Positions 32,496 through 40,586 of a DNA stretch of 64,000 nt are shown in pieces. A model generated the notes under the pieces. It ran no database searches, had not been told where the DNA came from, and saw only the letters and a program-made list of their open reading frames with translations. A program made the translations under genes and the position numbers. Source of the DNA: CAZZDK01 sp964652235 (lineage in GTDB: Bacteria > Pseudomonadota > Alphaproteobacteria > UBA9219); NCBI GenBank assembly GCA_964652235.1, contig CAZZDK010000002.1:72100-136099 (forward strand). The letters are read 5' to 3'. Position 1 is the first letter of the stretch. Every line of letters begins with the position of its first letter.

Positions 32496-32571
32496 GTCTC
32501 CTTCGTCTAGAGGCCTAGGACATCGCCCTTTCACGGCGGTAACACGGGTTCGAATCCCGTAGGAGACGCCA
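32496..32571 (+). tRNA. tRNA-Glu (anticodon TTC)
   Basis: The cloverleaf is complete. Acceptor GTCTCCT pairs with AGGAGAC. The anticodon stem TCGCC/GGCGG encloses CTTTCAC with TTC. The T-arm has GGGTTCGAATCCC, with discriminator G and an encoded CCA. It is followed without a gap by the long hairpin and the 0.2-kb element. Confidence 0.97.
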
Positions 32572-32773
32572 TGAATCACAAAAGGCAGCCCATCGGGCTG
32601 CCTTTTGTGATTCATAACATCCCCTACGGGATATGAATCCGGGCAAAGGGTTCGACGACAAGGCCTTCAAACAGGTGGGCGCGGACGCGTATGCGCCCAC
32701 ACAAAAACAAGGGTCAGGCCGAAGGCGGATGGAGCCAACGAAGTTGGCGACATCAATCCCGTAGGAGACGCCA
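32553..32773 (+). mobile_element. tRNA-linked miniature element, copy 1 (tRNA-Glu)
   Basis: A 19-base tRNA 3' end (AATCCCGTAGGAGACGCCA) at 32553-32571 is repeated directly at 32755-32773. Between them lie several parts in order. First is the 21-bp hairpin. Next is CCCTACGGGAT (from 32622), an inverted degenerate copy of the tRNA T-arm side. Then GAATCC/GGGTTC makes a small stem, followed by ACGACAAG. A GC hairpin follows (GTGGGCGC at 32685-32692 with GCGCCCAC at 32693-32701 region), then CACAAAAACAAGG, and finally hairpin GCCAAC/GTTGGC. Copy 2 after tRNA-Leu has the same order. No transposase is encoded. Confidence 0.7.
32571..32615 (+). terminator. Perfect 21-bp hairpin starting in the tRNA-Glu CCA
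   Basis: The left arm 32571-32591 and right arm 32595-32615 are perfectly complementary over 21 bases, with a three-base loop (ATC). The inner part GGCAGCCC/GGGCTGCC with TTTTG after it acts as a terminator. The arms are much longer than termination needs, and the left arm starts with the last A of the tRNA. Confidence 0.85.
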
Positions 32774-32851
32774 ATATCCCAACATCTTGATATTGATAGC
32801 CCTTCAGAAATTTTGGTCGGATAAATATGGGCGCCTAGTTACTCGATGGGG

Positions 32852-34081
32852 CTAAACCCGCCGCCCCGGTTGAAGCGAGTGAAAAGAAATATTCCGATTC
32901 GGCAAACTTTTAAGCCTTTCTGGTTCATCCGGCTCAACCTCGACTCCGGCGGACCGCGCAAACTCATCATAGCCGGTATTGAAGCAAGGCTTGACAAAAG
33001 ATGTTCCAAAAATTTTTGCAAGAACCTTTTGGAAAGCGCCGCCAAATTTGTGGGCAAAAAACTCTTGAGGCCGGTATAAATAAGCACGGATGGGAATCTC
33101 TGCATTTCTTGCATGATCCCCCTGAACAGAAAAAGTCTGACAAGAGAAATCCCTAACCTTTAAGTCCATCTGTCTCGTGAGGTGCTCTGCATATAATGGG
33201 GAGAAAGGATCCGGATTTTTTTCCATTGATCTTATTTGATGCATATGAAGAACTTCGTGCACCGTGAAAGCCAGAAAAGCCGGCAATGTCAGCATACAGT
33301 CCCAGAAGGTATCCGGTATAACAAGGTATCCTTTTCCATCAGAATAATCATAAGACCCGCTTCTTCCTTTTCCTTCCTTAGGAAAGAAAGTGCGCACAGA
33401 GGACACCCCGCTGAAATCTTTTGAAGAGAGTTCATCTGCTGTCCGACAAAAAATCTCTGCAGCCTTTTCAGAAACCCCTTTAAGATCAATTGAAGAGAAG
33501 GCTTCTTCGAAAGAAATTGGGGGGCGAGAATTCTGCTCATCCTGACTGCAAATGTCTTCGCGGGCCGGCCATTTCTGAGCCGCTTCGATAAGATAAGGCT
33601 CTTCCGCTAAGCGTTGAGGGAGGACCTTGAGCATCTCCGCCTGAAAGGACCAGACCTTTCCTTGTTCTGAGTCCTCCCGGAGGGAAACGGCTTTCAGCGC
33701 AACACACGCGAGAGCTAAGCGATGGGTGACTTTCTCCCAAACAGTCTGACCGTCTTCGCGCAACTCCTTCTGACAAACAAGCGAGGCCATCAGACTGTTT
33801 GCCATCCAGGCCGCAGCGCCCGGCCCGAATGAGAAAACGTATTTTGGAATCGCCAAAGGACGGTGCCAAAAACAGAAAGAAGCATAAGCGAGTGTATTTA
33901 ACCCTTCCTTGCTCCATTTGGAGGAAGCGAGAAGAGAAGACGCCTTCTCATAGTCTTCTCCTTGTGAAGAAAGTATTTCACCGAGAAAAGACATAGCCTT
34001 CTGAATCCACGCCTCATCGCCATGGTCGAGAGAATGGCGCGAATTGAATTTGTTCAGGAATTCAATTTCAAATGAATCCAC
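32852..34081 (-). CDS. HExxH metalloprotease-like protein (409 residues)
   Basis: The zinc motif HEVLHMHQ stands near residue 275, in FLAFTVHEVLHMHQ, preceded by a strand FWDCMLTLP. A second part, QMDLKVRDFSC, could give further ligands, but the third zinc ligand is not certain. The rest is helical with no signal peptide. The start is a GTG with AAAGGAG seven bases upstream. The gene is more AT-rich than its neighbours and sits right after the tRNA-linked element, which suggests acquisition. The family is not recognised, and the substrate is unknown. Confidence 0.6.
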   Translation of the reverse strand: MDSFEIEFLNKFNSRHSLDHGDEAWIQKAMSFLGEILSSQGEDYEKASSLLASSKWSKEGLNTLAYASFCFWHRPLAIPKYVFSFGPGAAAWMANSLMASLVCQKELREDGQTVWEKVTHRLALACVALKAVSLREDSEQGKVWSFQAEMLKVLPQRLAEEPYLIEAAQKWPAREDICSQDEQNSRPPISFEEAFSSIDLKGVSEKAAEIFCRTADELSSKDFSGVSSVRTFFPKEGKGRSGSYDYSDGKGYLVIPDTFWDCMLTLPAFLAFTVHEVLHMHQIRSMEKNPDPFSPLYAEHLTRQMDLKVRDFSCQTFSVQGDHARNAEIPIRAYLYRPQEFFAHKFGGAFQKVLAKIFGTSFVKPCFNTGYDEFARSAGVEVEPDEPERLKSLPNRNISFHSLQPGRRV

Positions 34082-34336
34082 GACAATACTCCTTTCAAAT
34101 AAGAACCGCCTTCCAACCCGTCTTTTAGCAATAGCATACGAAAGAAAAATAACATGAAAGAGAGGGGGCAAAATGGATTCAACCCGTCGCCACGCCCGAA
34201 ATCATGGTTAAACGGCTGTGTTCGCGCTGCAAATCTCCTCAAGAACACGCCCCCATTTCCCCCCTTGAAAACAACCGGCGTTTTCGTGAATATGGGGCGC
34301 TTTGGTTCTTTACCCTCTCTAAAGGTTTGATTCTTC

Positions 34337-35116
34337 ATGTCCCCCGGCCTTGCCGATCTTATCCGAATGCTTAAAAATCCGGAACTTGTCCTCTTCATGG
34401 CCTGGAGCGACGTTCGCGCGCGCTACAAACGCAGCGTCCTGGGGCCGTTCTGGATCACGCTCAGCACCGCCATCGGCGCGGTGGGCCTGGGCTTCATCTG
34501 GAGCGAACTTTTCCATCTGGAGCGCCGGACTTACGTTCCTATGCTCACCATCGGCTTGATTCTTTGGCAGTTTTTTTCCTCCGGCATTACGGAAGCCTCC
34601 GGCGTTTTCATCCGGCAAGCCAGTCTGATCAAGAATCTCGATCTGCCTATATCGCTGCACGCGGGGCAGCTCGTTTTAAGGCAGACGATCAACCTAGCCC
34701 ACAACGTGCCTTTGTTCTTCCTCGTCGTCCTTATCCTCGGCACGCCCATGAACCCGGTCTGCTTTCTCGCGCTTCCGGCTCTCTTGCTTGTGATCCTGAA
34801 TCTTTTCTGGATCATTCTTCTCATCGGCATTTTGGGCGCGCGGTTTCGCGATCTCGAATATCTGATCGGCTCCATCATGCCGCTTTTGATGTTCTTCAGC
34901 CCCGTCCTTTACAGGCCGAACGCCCTTCCCTTCACGGGCAAGTTTCTGTGGCTCAATCCGTTGGCGCATATGATCGAAATTGTGCGCCATCCTCTTTTGG
35001 GCGAAATGCCGCCGACCGTTTCCGTCGTCGGCAACATTGTTCTGCTTCTTGTCGGCGGGAGCGTCACGCTTTTCCTGTTCAATAAAAAGCGCAACCGCAT
35101 CGCGCTGTGGGTGTAA
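34337..35116 (+). CDS. ABC-2 polysaccharide exporter permease (Wzm/KpsM type)
   Basis: Six membrane helices follow an amphipathic N-terminus (LADLIRMLKNPELVLFMAW, then DVRARYKRSVLGPFW). That start is the hallmark of Wzm/KpsM/TagG permeases. Length (259) is normal. The ATPase gene starts two bases after the stop. Together they export a lipid-linked surface polysaccharide to the periplasm. Confidence 0.9.
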   Translation: MSPGLADLIRMLKNPELVLFMAWSDVRARYKRSVLGPFWITLSTAIGAVGLGFIWSELFHLERRTYVPMLTIGLILWQFFSSGITEASGVFIRQASLIKNLDLPISLHAGQLVLRQTINLAHNVPLFFLVVLILGTPMNPVCFLALPALLLVILNLFWIILLIGILGARFRDLEYLIGSIMPLLMFFSPVLYRPNALPFTGKFLWLNPLAHMIEIVRHPLLGEMPPTVSVVGNIVLLLVGGSVTLFLFNKKRNRIALWV

Positions 35117-35118
35117 AG

Positions 35119-35853
35119 ATGGCCGCTTCGCTCCAGTTCGAAAACGTCACGGTCCAATATCCCATCTATAACAGCCGCAGTATGTCCCTGCGCAACCATC
35201 TGGTGCGGATCAGCACCGGCGGCCGCATTGAAAGCGAAGCCGGAAGGATTCAAATCGTCACGGCCTTGCAGGACGTGAGTTTCGAGCTCCGCGAAGGCGA
35301 CGCCGTGGCGCTTATCGGACACAACGGCGCGGGCAAAAGCACGCTTTTGAGGACGATGGCGGGCGTTTACACCCCCGTGCAGGGCAACGTCATCCGCCGG
35401 GGCCGCGTCGCGACAGTCTTCGATCTCGGCATGGGCATGGACCAGGAGCTTTCGGGCTATGAGAACATCACCCGTATGCTTCTGCTTTTGGGCATCAAGC
35501 GAAGCGACATCAAACCGCGCGTGGAGGAAATAGAGAATTTCACCCAACTCGGCGATTTTCTGGAGCTGCCGGTCCGGACCTATTCTTCAGGCATGGCCAC
35601 GCGCCTTATGTTCGCCGTCGCCACTTCGACGAAGCCGGACATTCTGCTCGTGGACGAAGTTTTCGGAACGGGCGACGCCGAGTTTCAGGTCAACGCCAAA
35701 AAGCGCATGGAGAATTTAATCCGTTCGGTTGGCATTTTTGTTTTCGCCTCGCACAACAGCGAACTGGTCAAGCAATATTGCAACCGGTTTTTCTTTCTCG
35801 AACACGGAAAAATCAGGGAAATCACAAGGGACGAAGTTCCGGACGCGGAATAA
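35119..35853 (+). CDS. ABC polysaccharide exporter ATPase (Wzt/KpsT type)
   Basis: Walker A GHNGAGKSTLL, signature YSSGMATRLMFA and Walker B ILLVDEVFGTGD are all intact. The N-terminal FENVTVQYPIYNSRSMSLRN is typical of Wzt. At 244 residues it lacks the C-terminal carbohydrate-binding domain of O-antigen-specific Wzt, so it is closer to KpsT. Start MAASLQ is chosen because it follows the permease stop by two bases; an earlier GTG would overlap it. Confidence 0.9.
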   Translation: MAASLQFENVTVQYPIYNSRSMSLRNHLVRISTGGRIESEAGRIQIVTALQDVSFELREGDAVALIGHNGAGKSTLLRTMAGVYTPVQGNVIRRGRVATVFDLGMGMDQELSGYENITRMLLLLGIKRSDIKPRVEEIENFTQLGDFLELPVRTYSSGMATRLMFAVATSTKPDILLVDEVFGTGDAEFQVNAKKRMENLIRSVGIFVFASHNSELVKQYCNRFFFLEHGKIREITRDEVPDAE

Positions 35854-35878
35854 CTCTTACCTTCCAGGGAGGCTCACA

Positions 35879-36355
35879 ATGTTTCCTCTTTTTGCCGGAT
35901 TTCTTGGCTTCTTTCTCTTTCTTGGCGCACAAGAAGCCGCAGGGGCCGTTGAAGCCCAAACGGCCCAAGATCACGACACGGGCCATGTCAAATTTCTCTT
36001 CGACAATGAACCTTCGCTTCAGATTGCTAAACGCGCTTCAGAAACCGCCGGAATGTCTTGTTCTTCGGCAGAAGAAGGCGCTATTCGATATAATTCCTAT
36101 CTCAAGAATCTGGAGTTCTGCAATGGTTCCGTCTGGAGCGTCCCCGGAGGCGCTAAAACGGTGACCGTCAATTACGCGGCGTGCACTTACGCCTACCACG
36201 ATCCAGACACAACATCTCTTGATTCATACTATATGCAATTCGGCGGCCCTTATGCGAGCAATACAAACCTGGCCTGCCCCCAAAATTATGTCTTGGTCGC
36301 CTTGGACGATGTAGAAGTGATAACGGCCTTTTGTTGCCCTCTCAAGCTTCAGTAA
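35879..36355 (+). CDS. Secreted cysteine-containing protein (158 residues)
   Basis: A signal peptide (MFPLFAGFLGFFLFLGAQEA, cleavage near AGA-VEA) leads a mature part with SCSSAEEGAIRYNSYLKNLE, FCNGSVW, ACTYAYHD, LACPQNY and a terminal CC pair. The CsxxxGxIRYN...FCNGSxW pattern occurs in many surface or appendage-like alphaproteobacterial proteins, but no function is known to me. An even number of Cys suggests disulfides in the periplasm or outside. It follows the exporter genes by 25 bases and may be co-transcribed. Confidence 0.7.
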   Translation: MFPLFAGFLGFFLFLGAQEAAGAVEAQTAQDHDTGHVKFLFDNEPSLQIAKRASETAGMSCSSAEEGAIRYNSYLKNLEFCNGSVWSVPGGAKTVTVNYAACTYAYHDPDTTSLDSYYMQFGGPYASNTNLACPQNYVLVALDDVEVITAFCCPLKLQ

Positions 36356-36356
36356 A

Positions 36357-37562
36357 TCACGCCGCTTTTTTCTTCCGCAGCGCTTCGACGCCGGGCAGCG
36401 TCTTTCCTTCCATCCATTCCAGAAACGCGCCGCCCGCCGTTGAAACATAGGAGAAGCCTTCGAGCGCCTTGGCGTTGGCAAGCGCGGCGACGGTATCGCC
36501 GCCGCCCGCGACGGAAAGAATGGCGCCGCTTTTTGTCAAACCTACGACCATCTGGGCTATCTCGTTCGTCGCCTTGTCGAACGGCGGCACCTCAAAAACG
36601 CCGAAGGGGCCGTTCCAAATAATCGTCCGGCAGGTGCGTAATTTAGAACGAACGGTCTCTATGCTAAACGGCCCTATATCAAAAATCATCTGATCCGAAG
36701 GCGTTTCGTTCGCGGAAACAATCCCTATCGGCGCGTCAGCCTTCAGCTCAGGCGCGACGACGACATCTTGCGGCAAAAGGATCTCGCAGCCTTTCGTTTG
36801 CGCCTCGGCCATAATGGCCCGCGATGTTTCAAGCATATCCGGCTCGTGCAGCGATTTGCCGATCCCGCAGCCCTTCGCGGCCAAAAACGTATTGGCCATG
36901 CCGCCGCCGAGAATGAGCAAATCGACCTTGGCGACCAAGTTGTGCAAAAGATCAAGCTTCGTCGATATTTTCGCGCCTCCGACGACCGCCGCGACGGGCT
37001 TGAGCGGATGCTCCAGCGCTCTTTCCAGCGCCGTCAATTCCTCTTCCATAAGACGCCCGGCGCAGGCGGGCATCAGATCGGCCAGAAGCGTCGTGGAGGC
37101 GTGCGCCCGGTGCGCGGCGGAAAAGGCGTCGTTCACGAAAACGTCGCCGAGCTTCGCCAGTTCCCGCGCAAAAACCGGGTCTCCCGCCTCTTCGCCTTCG
37201 TGAAAACGCGTGTTCTCAAGAACGAGCGCCTCGCCCGGACGCAAAGCCTCGATAGCCTGGGCGGCGGCGGGGCCGATGCAATCCTCGGCGAAAGAAACCG
37301 AACGGCCGCACACTTCCGCAAGCGCCGCCGCGACAGGACGTAAGGAATATTTTTCGTCCCGTCCGCCTTTGGGCCTTCCGAAATGGGACAGGATCACGAT
37401 TTTCGCGCCGCAGGAAGACAAGGCCTCCAACGTTGGGCGCAGACGTACAAGCCGCGTGTCATCGCTGACCTTTCCGTCTTTCATCGGAACGTTGAGATCG
37501 GCGCGCAAAAGGACCGTTTTCCCTTCGAACGAAAAATCGTCGAGCGTCAAAAAATCAAGCAC
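36357..37562 (-). CDS. pgk: Phosphoglycerate kinase
   Basis: Pgk moves phosphate between 1,3-bisphosphoglycerate and ADP in glycolysis. It has VLLRADLNVPMKDG, LRPTLEALSS, SHFGRPKGG, ENTRFHEGEE, GGAKISTKLDLL, WNGPFGVFE and SVAGGGDTVAAL. The GTG start (MLDFLTLDD) with AAGGA upstream fits the family length (401). Further upstream TTG is less likely. It converges with the secreted-protein gene, one base between stops. Confidence 0.96.
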   Translation of the reverse strand: MLDFLTLDDFSFEGKTVLLRADLNVPMKDGKVSDDTRLVRLRPTLEALSSCGAKIVILSHFGRPKGGRDEKYSLRPVAAALAEVCGRSVSFAEDCIGPAAAQAIEALRPGEALVLENTRFHEGEEAGDPVFARELAKLGDVFVNDAFSAAHRAHASTTLLADLMPACAGRLMEEELTALERALEHPLKPVAAVVGGAKISTKLDLLHNLVAKVDLLILGGGMANTFLAAKGCGIGKSLHEPDMLETSRAIMAEAQTKGCEILLPQDVVVAPELKADAPIGIVSANETPSDQMIFDIGPFSIETVRSKLRTCRTIIWNGPFGVFEVPPFDKATNEIAQMVVGLTKSGAILSVAGGGDTVAALANAKALEGFSYVSTAGGAFLEWMEGKTLPGVEALRKKKAA

Positions 37563-37643
37563 GGGAACATTCCTTATGGGCAAGAGGGCTGACGAAGAAG
37601 AATAAAAAGGCCGCCCCTCTCTTGTCCAGTTTTATAAAGGCAC

Positions 37644-37665
37644 AAAAAAACCGCCCCTTGGGCGG
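37644..37665 (-). terminator. Rho-independent terminator after the 105-residue gene
   Basis: Read leftward, CCGCCC pairs with GGGCGG around a short loop and is followed by seven T. It separates the leftward 105-residue gene from pgk. Confidence 0.85.
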
Positions 37666-37691
37666 CCGGCTTCCCTTCCCCTCTCTCCTCC

Positions 37692-38009
37692 TCAGGCGAT
37701 GACGCCCACCTGTTCCCCCGCCGCAACGGACGGCTTGGCGGCGGGCGCCCCGGTGGCGGTCAGACCCGAACGAAGATAGGCAACGGCGGCCTCGGACGGT
37801 ATCTGCATCCTCACCTGGCCATCGGAGGAGAAATATTCCATGATCAAAACGCCGGTCATCGGGTCCGAACGGGTCGAGGGCGAAATCGGTTGAATTTTCT
37901 CAGCTAACGTCGTCACTCCCTCCTCCGCTTTCGCGGACGAGGCAGCCTGGGCCGGACGCACAACGCCGGACCCGCTTCCCATCCCCACAAGGCCGACAGT
38001 CTCAACCAT
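37692..38009 (-). CDS. Conserved small protein near flagellar genes (105 residues)
   Basis: The N-terminal half is low-complexity (GMGSGSGVVRPAQAASS). The second half has IQPISPSTRSDPMTGVLIMEYFSSDGQVRMQIPSEAAVAYLRSGL. The form resembles FlaG-like proteins, where a flexible N-terminus precedes a short beta domain, but I cannot assign it firmly. It has its own terminator and lies near the flagellin block. Confidence 0.6.
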   Translation of the reverse strand: MVETVGLVGMGSGSGVVRPAQAASSAKAEEGVTTLAEKIQPISPSTRSDPMTGVLIMEYFSSDGQVRMQIPSEAAVAYLRSGLTATGAPAAKPSVAAGEQVGVIA

Positions 38010-38210
38010 GGCCGTTTCCTAAAGTTGTCTTATAGCCAAACAATTCACACACTACTCATTGTGCCCATTATATCCTATTTTTTTTCTCTTGACAAGAGGG
38101 TTGTCTTATGATCCACGCTGCCCCTTGTTTCTAAAGCCTCTTTTCCCCCCAGGGGAATACCGGACTATCTTCTTCCCTCGCCTTCTTAACCTCCTGTTAG
38201 GATTTTCATC

Positions 38211-39386
38211 ATGCCCGCTCGCCCGCTTGCCCTCACCTGGGCGCTTTCAACCATGTCCGGCTATGGCATTTACGGACTGCAAATCGCCTTGCAGTTCTTC
38301 CGGCGCGGCGGCGAAAAGTTCATTCCCACGCACAGGCCCGGTCCGGCGCTTATGCCGACGCTCACGCAAATGCGGATCGAGCCGGTTTTGACCCTCGCGC
38401 GGAAAATCGCGGACGTTCTTGAGAAAAATCCGGGCGAGCAACTCGCTTTCGACCACCCGGTTCTCTATGCGGTCGGGAACGAATGCGCGGGCTTTCCCGG
38501 TCAAGATCGCATCGCAGGCAGTGTGAGGGTCGGCTGCGCGGCAATCGAACACAGACATTTCGGCTCGCACGCGCGCGAATACGTGAAAAATTACGACAAA
38601 CTCATCGCCATTTCGCGCTGGAACGAAGCCTTTTTGAAAGAAGTCGCGAACGCTCCCGTTCATTTGTGCTTTCAGGGGATCGACTCAACCCTTTTCATGC
38701 CGGGACCGCGCAGCAACCTTTGGGGCGACCGGTTCATTGTGTTTTCCGGGGGAAAATTCGAATTCCGCAAAGGGCAGGATATTGTTTTCGAAGCCTTCAA
38801 ACGTTTTCGCGCGCGACATCCGGAGGCGCTTCTCGTGACCTGCTGGCAAAATCTTTTACCGCTCGATCCGGCGCCGTTTGAGATGGCGGGCCATTGCCGC
38901 GCCCTGCCGGAAGTGCGGGACCCCGGCGGATTGCAAGTCGCGCCCTGGCTTTTATCGCAAGGCCTGCCGGTCGGAAGCTTCGTCGATCTGCCCTATACGC
39001 CCAATATGCTCATGCCGTTCGTCCTGCGCGAGTGCGACGCGGCGATCTTCCCGAACCGCTGCGAAGGCGGGACCAATCTTGTCGCGATGGAAGCCATGGC
39101 GTGCGGCGTTCCGACTTACGTTTCGAACAATACGGGACAAAAAGACCTGGTCGATTTGATCGGCTGCGACGCCTTTACGGATCAAAAACCCGTGCGCGCC
39201 CCCGCCGGTATGCCGAGCGTGGAGGATTGGGGCGAAACCGACCCGGACGAAGTCGTTGCCGCGCTTGAGAAAATCTATACTTCTCGCGATCAGGCGCGAG
39301 AAAAAGCTTCTTTCCTGGCGGAAAGGCTTAAGGACTGGGATTGGTCTCTACTAAACGATAGACTGCTTAACATCGTATGCGATTAG
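38211..39386 (+). CDS. Family 1-like glycosyltransferase, possibly for flagellin
   Basis: A GT-B fold: LSTMSGYGIYGLQIALQF at the start, VFSGGKFEFRKGQDIVFEAF in the donor domain, then FPNRCEGGTNLVAMEAMACG with the Glu pair that binds the sugar nucleotide. Length (391) is normal. Sitting directly upstream of flagellin with its own start suggests that it glycosylates flagellin. Function in surface polysaccharide synthesis is also possible. Confidence 0.75.
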   Translation: MPARPLALTWALSTMSGYGIYGLQIALQFFRRGGEKFIPTHRPGPALMPTLTQMRIEPVLTLARKIADVLEKNPGEQLAFDHPVLYAVGNECAGFPGQDRIAGSVRVGCAAIEHRHFGSHAREYVKNYDKLIAISRWNEAFLKEVANAPVHLCFQGIDSTLFMPGPRSNLWGDRFIVFSGGKFEFRKGQDIVFEAFKRFRARHPEALLVTCWQNLLPLDPAPFEMAGHCRALPEVRDPGGLQVAPWLLSQGLPVGSFVDLPYTPNMLMPFVLRECDAAIFPNRCEGGTNLVAMEAMACGVPTYVSNNTGQKDLVDLIGCDAFTDQKPVRAPAGMPSVEDWGETDPDEVVAALEKIYTSRDQAREKASFLAERLKDWDWSLLNDRLLNIVCD

Positions 39387-39530
39387 GCAATTTTTGCCTG
39401 GCCTCTTTTTCCTTCCTTGTTCCTACGGTAGGAAATTTTTGCCCAACCAAAAGTGAAACAAAACCCCTCCTGTTAACCTGCGAATCACCAACAGGGCCTA
39501 ACGCCTTGGCGACTTACTAACGCATTCGCC

Positions 39531-39546
39531 TGGCACGTTTCTCGCA
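39531..39546 (+). promoter_or_regulatory. Sigma-54 promoter of flagellin
   Basis: TGGCACG then TCGCA: GG at 39532-39533 and GC at 39544-39545 are exactly ten bases apart, the -24/-12 rule of sigma-54. Late flagellar genes of many Alphaproteobacteria use this class. The leader would be ~95 bases. Confidence 0.75.
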
Positions 39547-39609
39547 TGAATTTCTATGCCGTTAAGGCGTTCTTCACCTTTGAAGCCCAGACTTGACGGC
39601 ATCAACCCT

Positions 39610-39650
39610 CGCGGAAGGAGTCCGCGACAACTCTTGAAAGGAGTTCTCCT
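39610..39650 (+). promoter_or_regulatory. Structured flagellin 5' leader with masked Shine-Dalgarno
   Basis: CGCGGA/TCCGCG (39610-39626) closes a loop that reads AGGAG. Just downstream the true Shine-Dalgarno AGGAG (39639-39643) pairs with CTCCT (39646-39650), and AACTC (39629-39633) with GAGTT (39641-39645) is an alternative. FlbT is known to act on the flagellin mRNA leader in Caulobacter, and flbT is the next gene but one. Confidence 0.55.
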
Positions 39651-40472
39651 ATGGCTATCGGTGACGTATCCCTAACAGCTTCAGCCCGGGCAAACCTGCT
39701 GGCGCTGCAAAACACTTCCAGCCTCCTGTCGAAAACGCAAGAAAGACTGGCTACTGGTAAAAAGGTCAACTCTTCGCTCGATAACGCGGCGGCCTACTTC
39801 GCGTCTCAAGGCTTCTTGAACAGCGCGAACGACCTCGCGAACCTGAAGGATAACATGTCAACGGCTATCCAGACGGTTAAATCGGCGACCGACGCGATCA
39901 ACTCGATCCAAGACGTCATCTCGCAGATGCAAGGTCTCACCAACTCGGCTCTGCAGACGACGGACGAGACGACGCTGGCTTCGTACGCCTCGCAGTTCAA
40001 CGCGCTGCGCACGCAGCTCGACTACCTCGTGCAAGACTCGGTGTTCAACGGTACGAACCTCCTGAACAGCACGACGACCACGCTGCAAGTCTTCTTCAAC
40101 GCCGACAATACGACGTCGCTGACGATCTCCGCCGTGAACAACACGTCGGCAGGTCTCGGCATCGCCGCGGCCGGGAACGAGTGGGCCTCCACAACCAACG
40201 TCAAGACGTCTCAGTCCTTGCTGCAGACCGCCTTGGCGACGTTGCGTTCCACGGCGTCAAGTCTTGGTAACAACAACACCATTCTTAACACACGTCTCGA
40301 TTTCACCTCTACCTTGGTCACGACGCTGCAGACGGCGTCCGACAACCTGGTCCTGGCGGATACGAACGAAGAAGGTGCGAATATGCAGGCGCTGCAAGCT
40401 CAGAGCCAGTTGGGCGTTATCGCCCTGGGCATTTCGGGCGAGCAGGCGCAAGCCATCTTGCGGTTGTTCTAA
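39651..40472 (+). CDS. Flagellin
   Basis: Filament subunit. The conserved N-terminal coil (SLTASARANLLALQNTSSLL, SKTQERLATGKKVNS) and C-terminal coil (ANMQALQAQSQLGVIALGIS) flank a short variable middle (~130-200). With 273 residues it is of the small alphaproteobacterial type. Sigma-54 promoter and structured leader lie upstream, and a strong terminator follows. flbT and flaF come next. Confidence 0.95.
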   Translation: MAIGDVSLTASARANLLALQNTSSLLSKTQERLATGKKVNSSLDNAAAYFASQGFLNSANDLANLKDNMSTAIQTVKSATDAINSIQDVISQMQGLTNSALQTTDETTLASYASQFNALRTQLDYLVQDSVFNGTNLLNSTTTTLQVFFNADNTTSLTISAVNNTSAGLGIAAAGNEWASTTNVKTSQSLLQTALATLRSTASSLGNNNTILNTRLDFTSTLVTTLQTASDNLVLADTNEEGANMQALQAQSQLGVIALGISGEQAQAILRLF

Positions 40473-40484
40473 GCCTAAAGGAAA

Positions 40485-40516
40485 GAGCGTGGGGGCAACC
40501 CCACGCTCGACCTTTT
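40485..40516 (+). terminator. Rho-independent terminator of flagellin
   Basis: GAGCGTGGGG pairs perfectly with CCCCACGCTC (40499-40508) over a GCAA tetraloop, and TTTT follows. It lowers read-through from the highly expressed flagellin gene into flbT. Confidence 0.9.
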
Positions 40517-40586
40517 GTTCTTGGGTTCTTGGTTTTTTCTGTAGGGGGAGGAGCGAGCCTTCCCGTTTTCTCGAAGGAGTCGGGAT

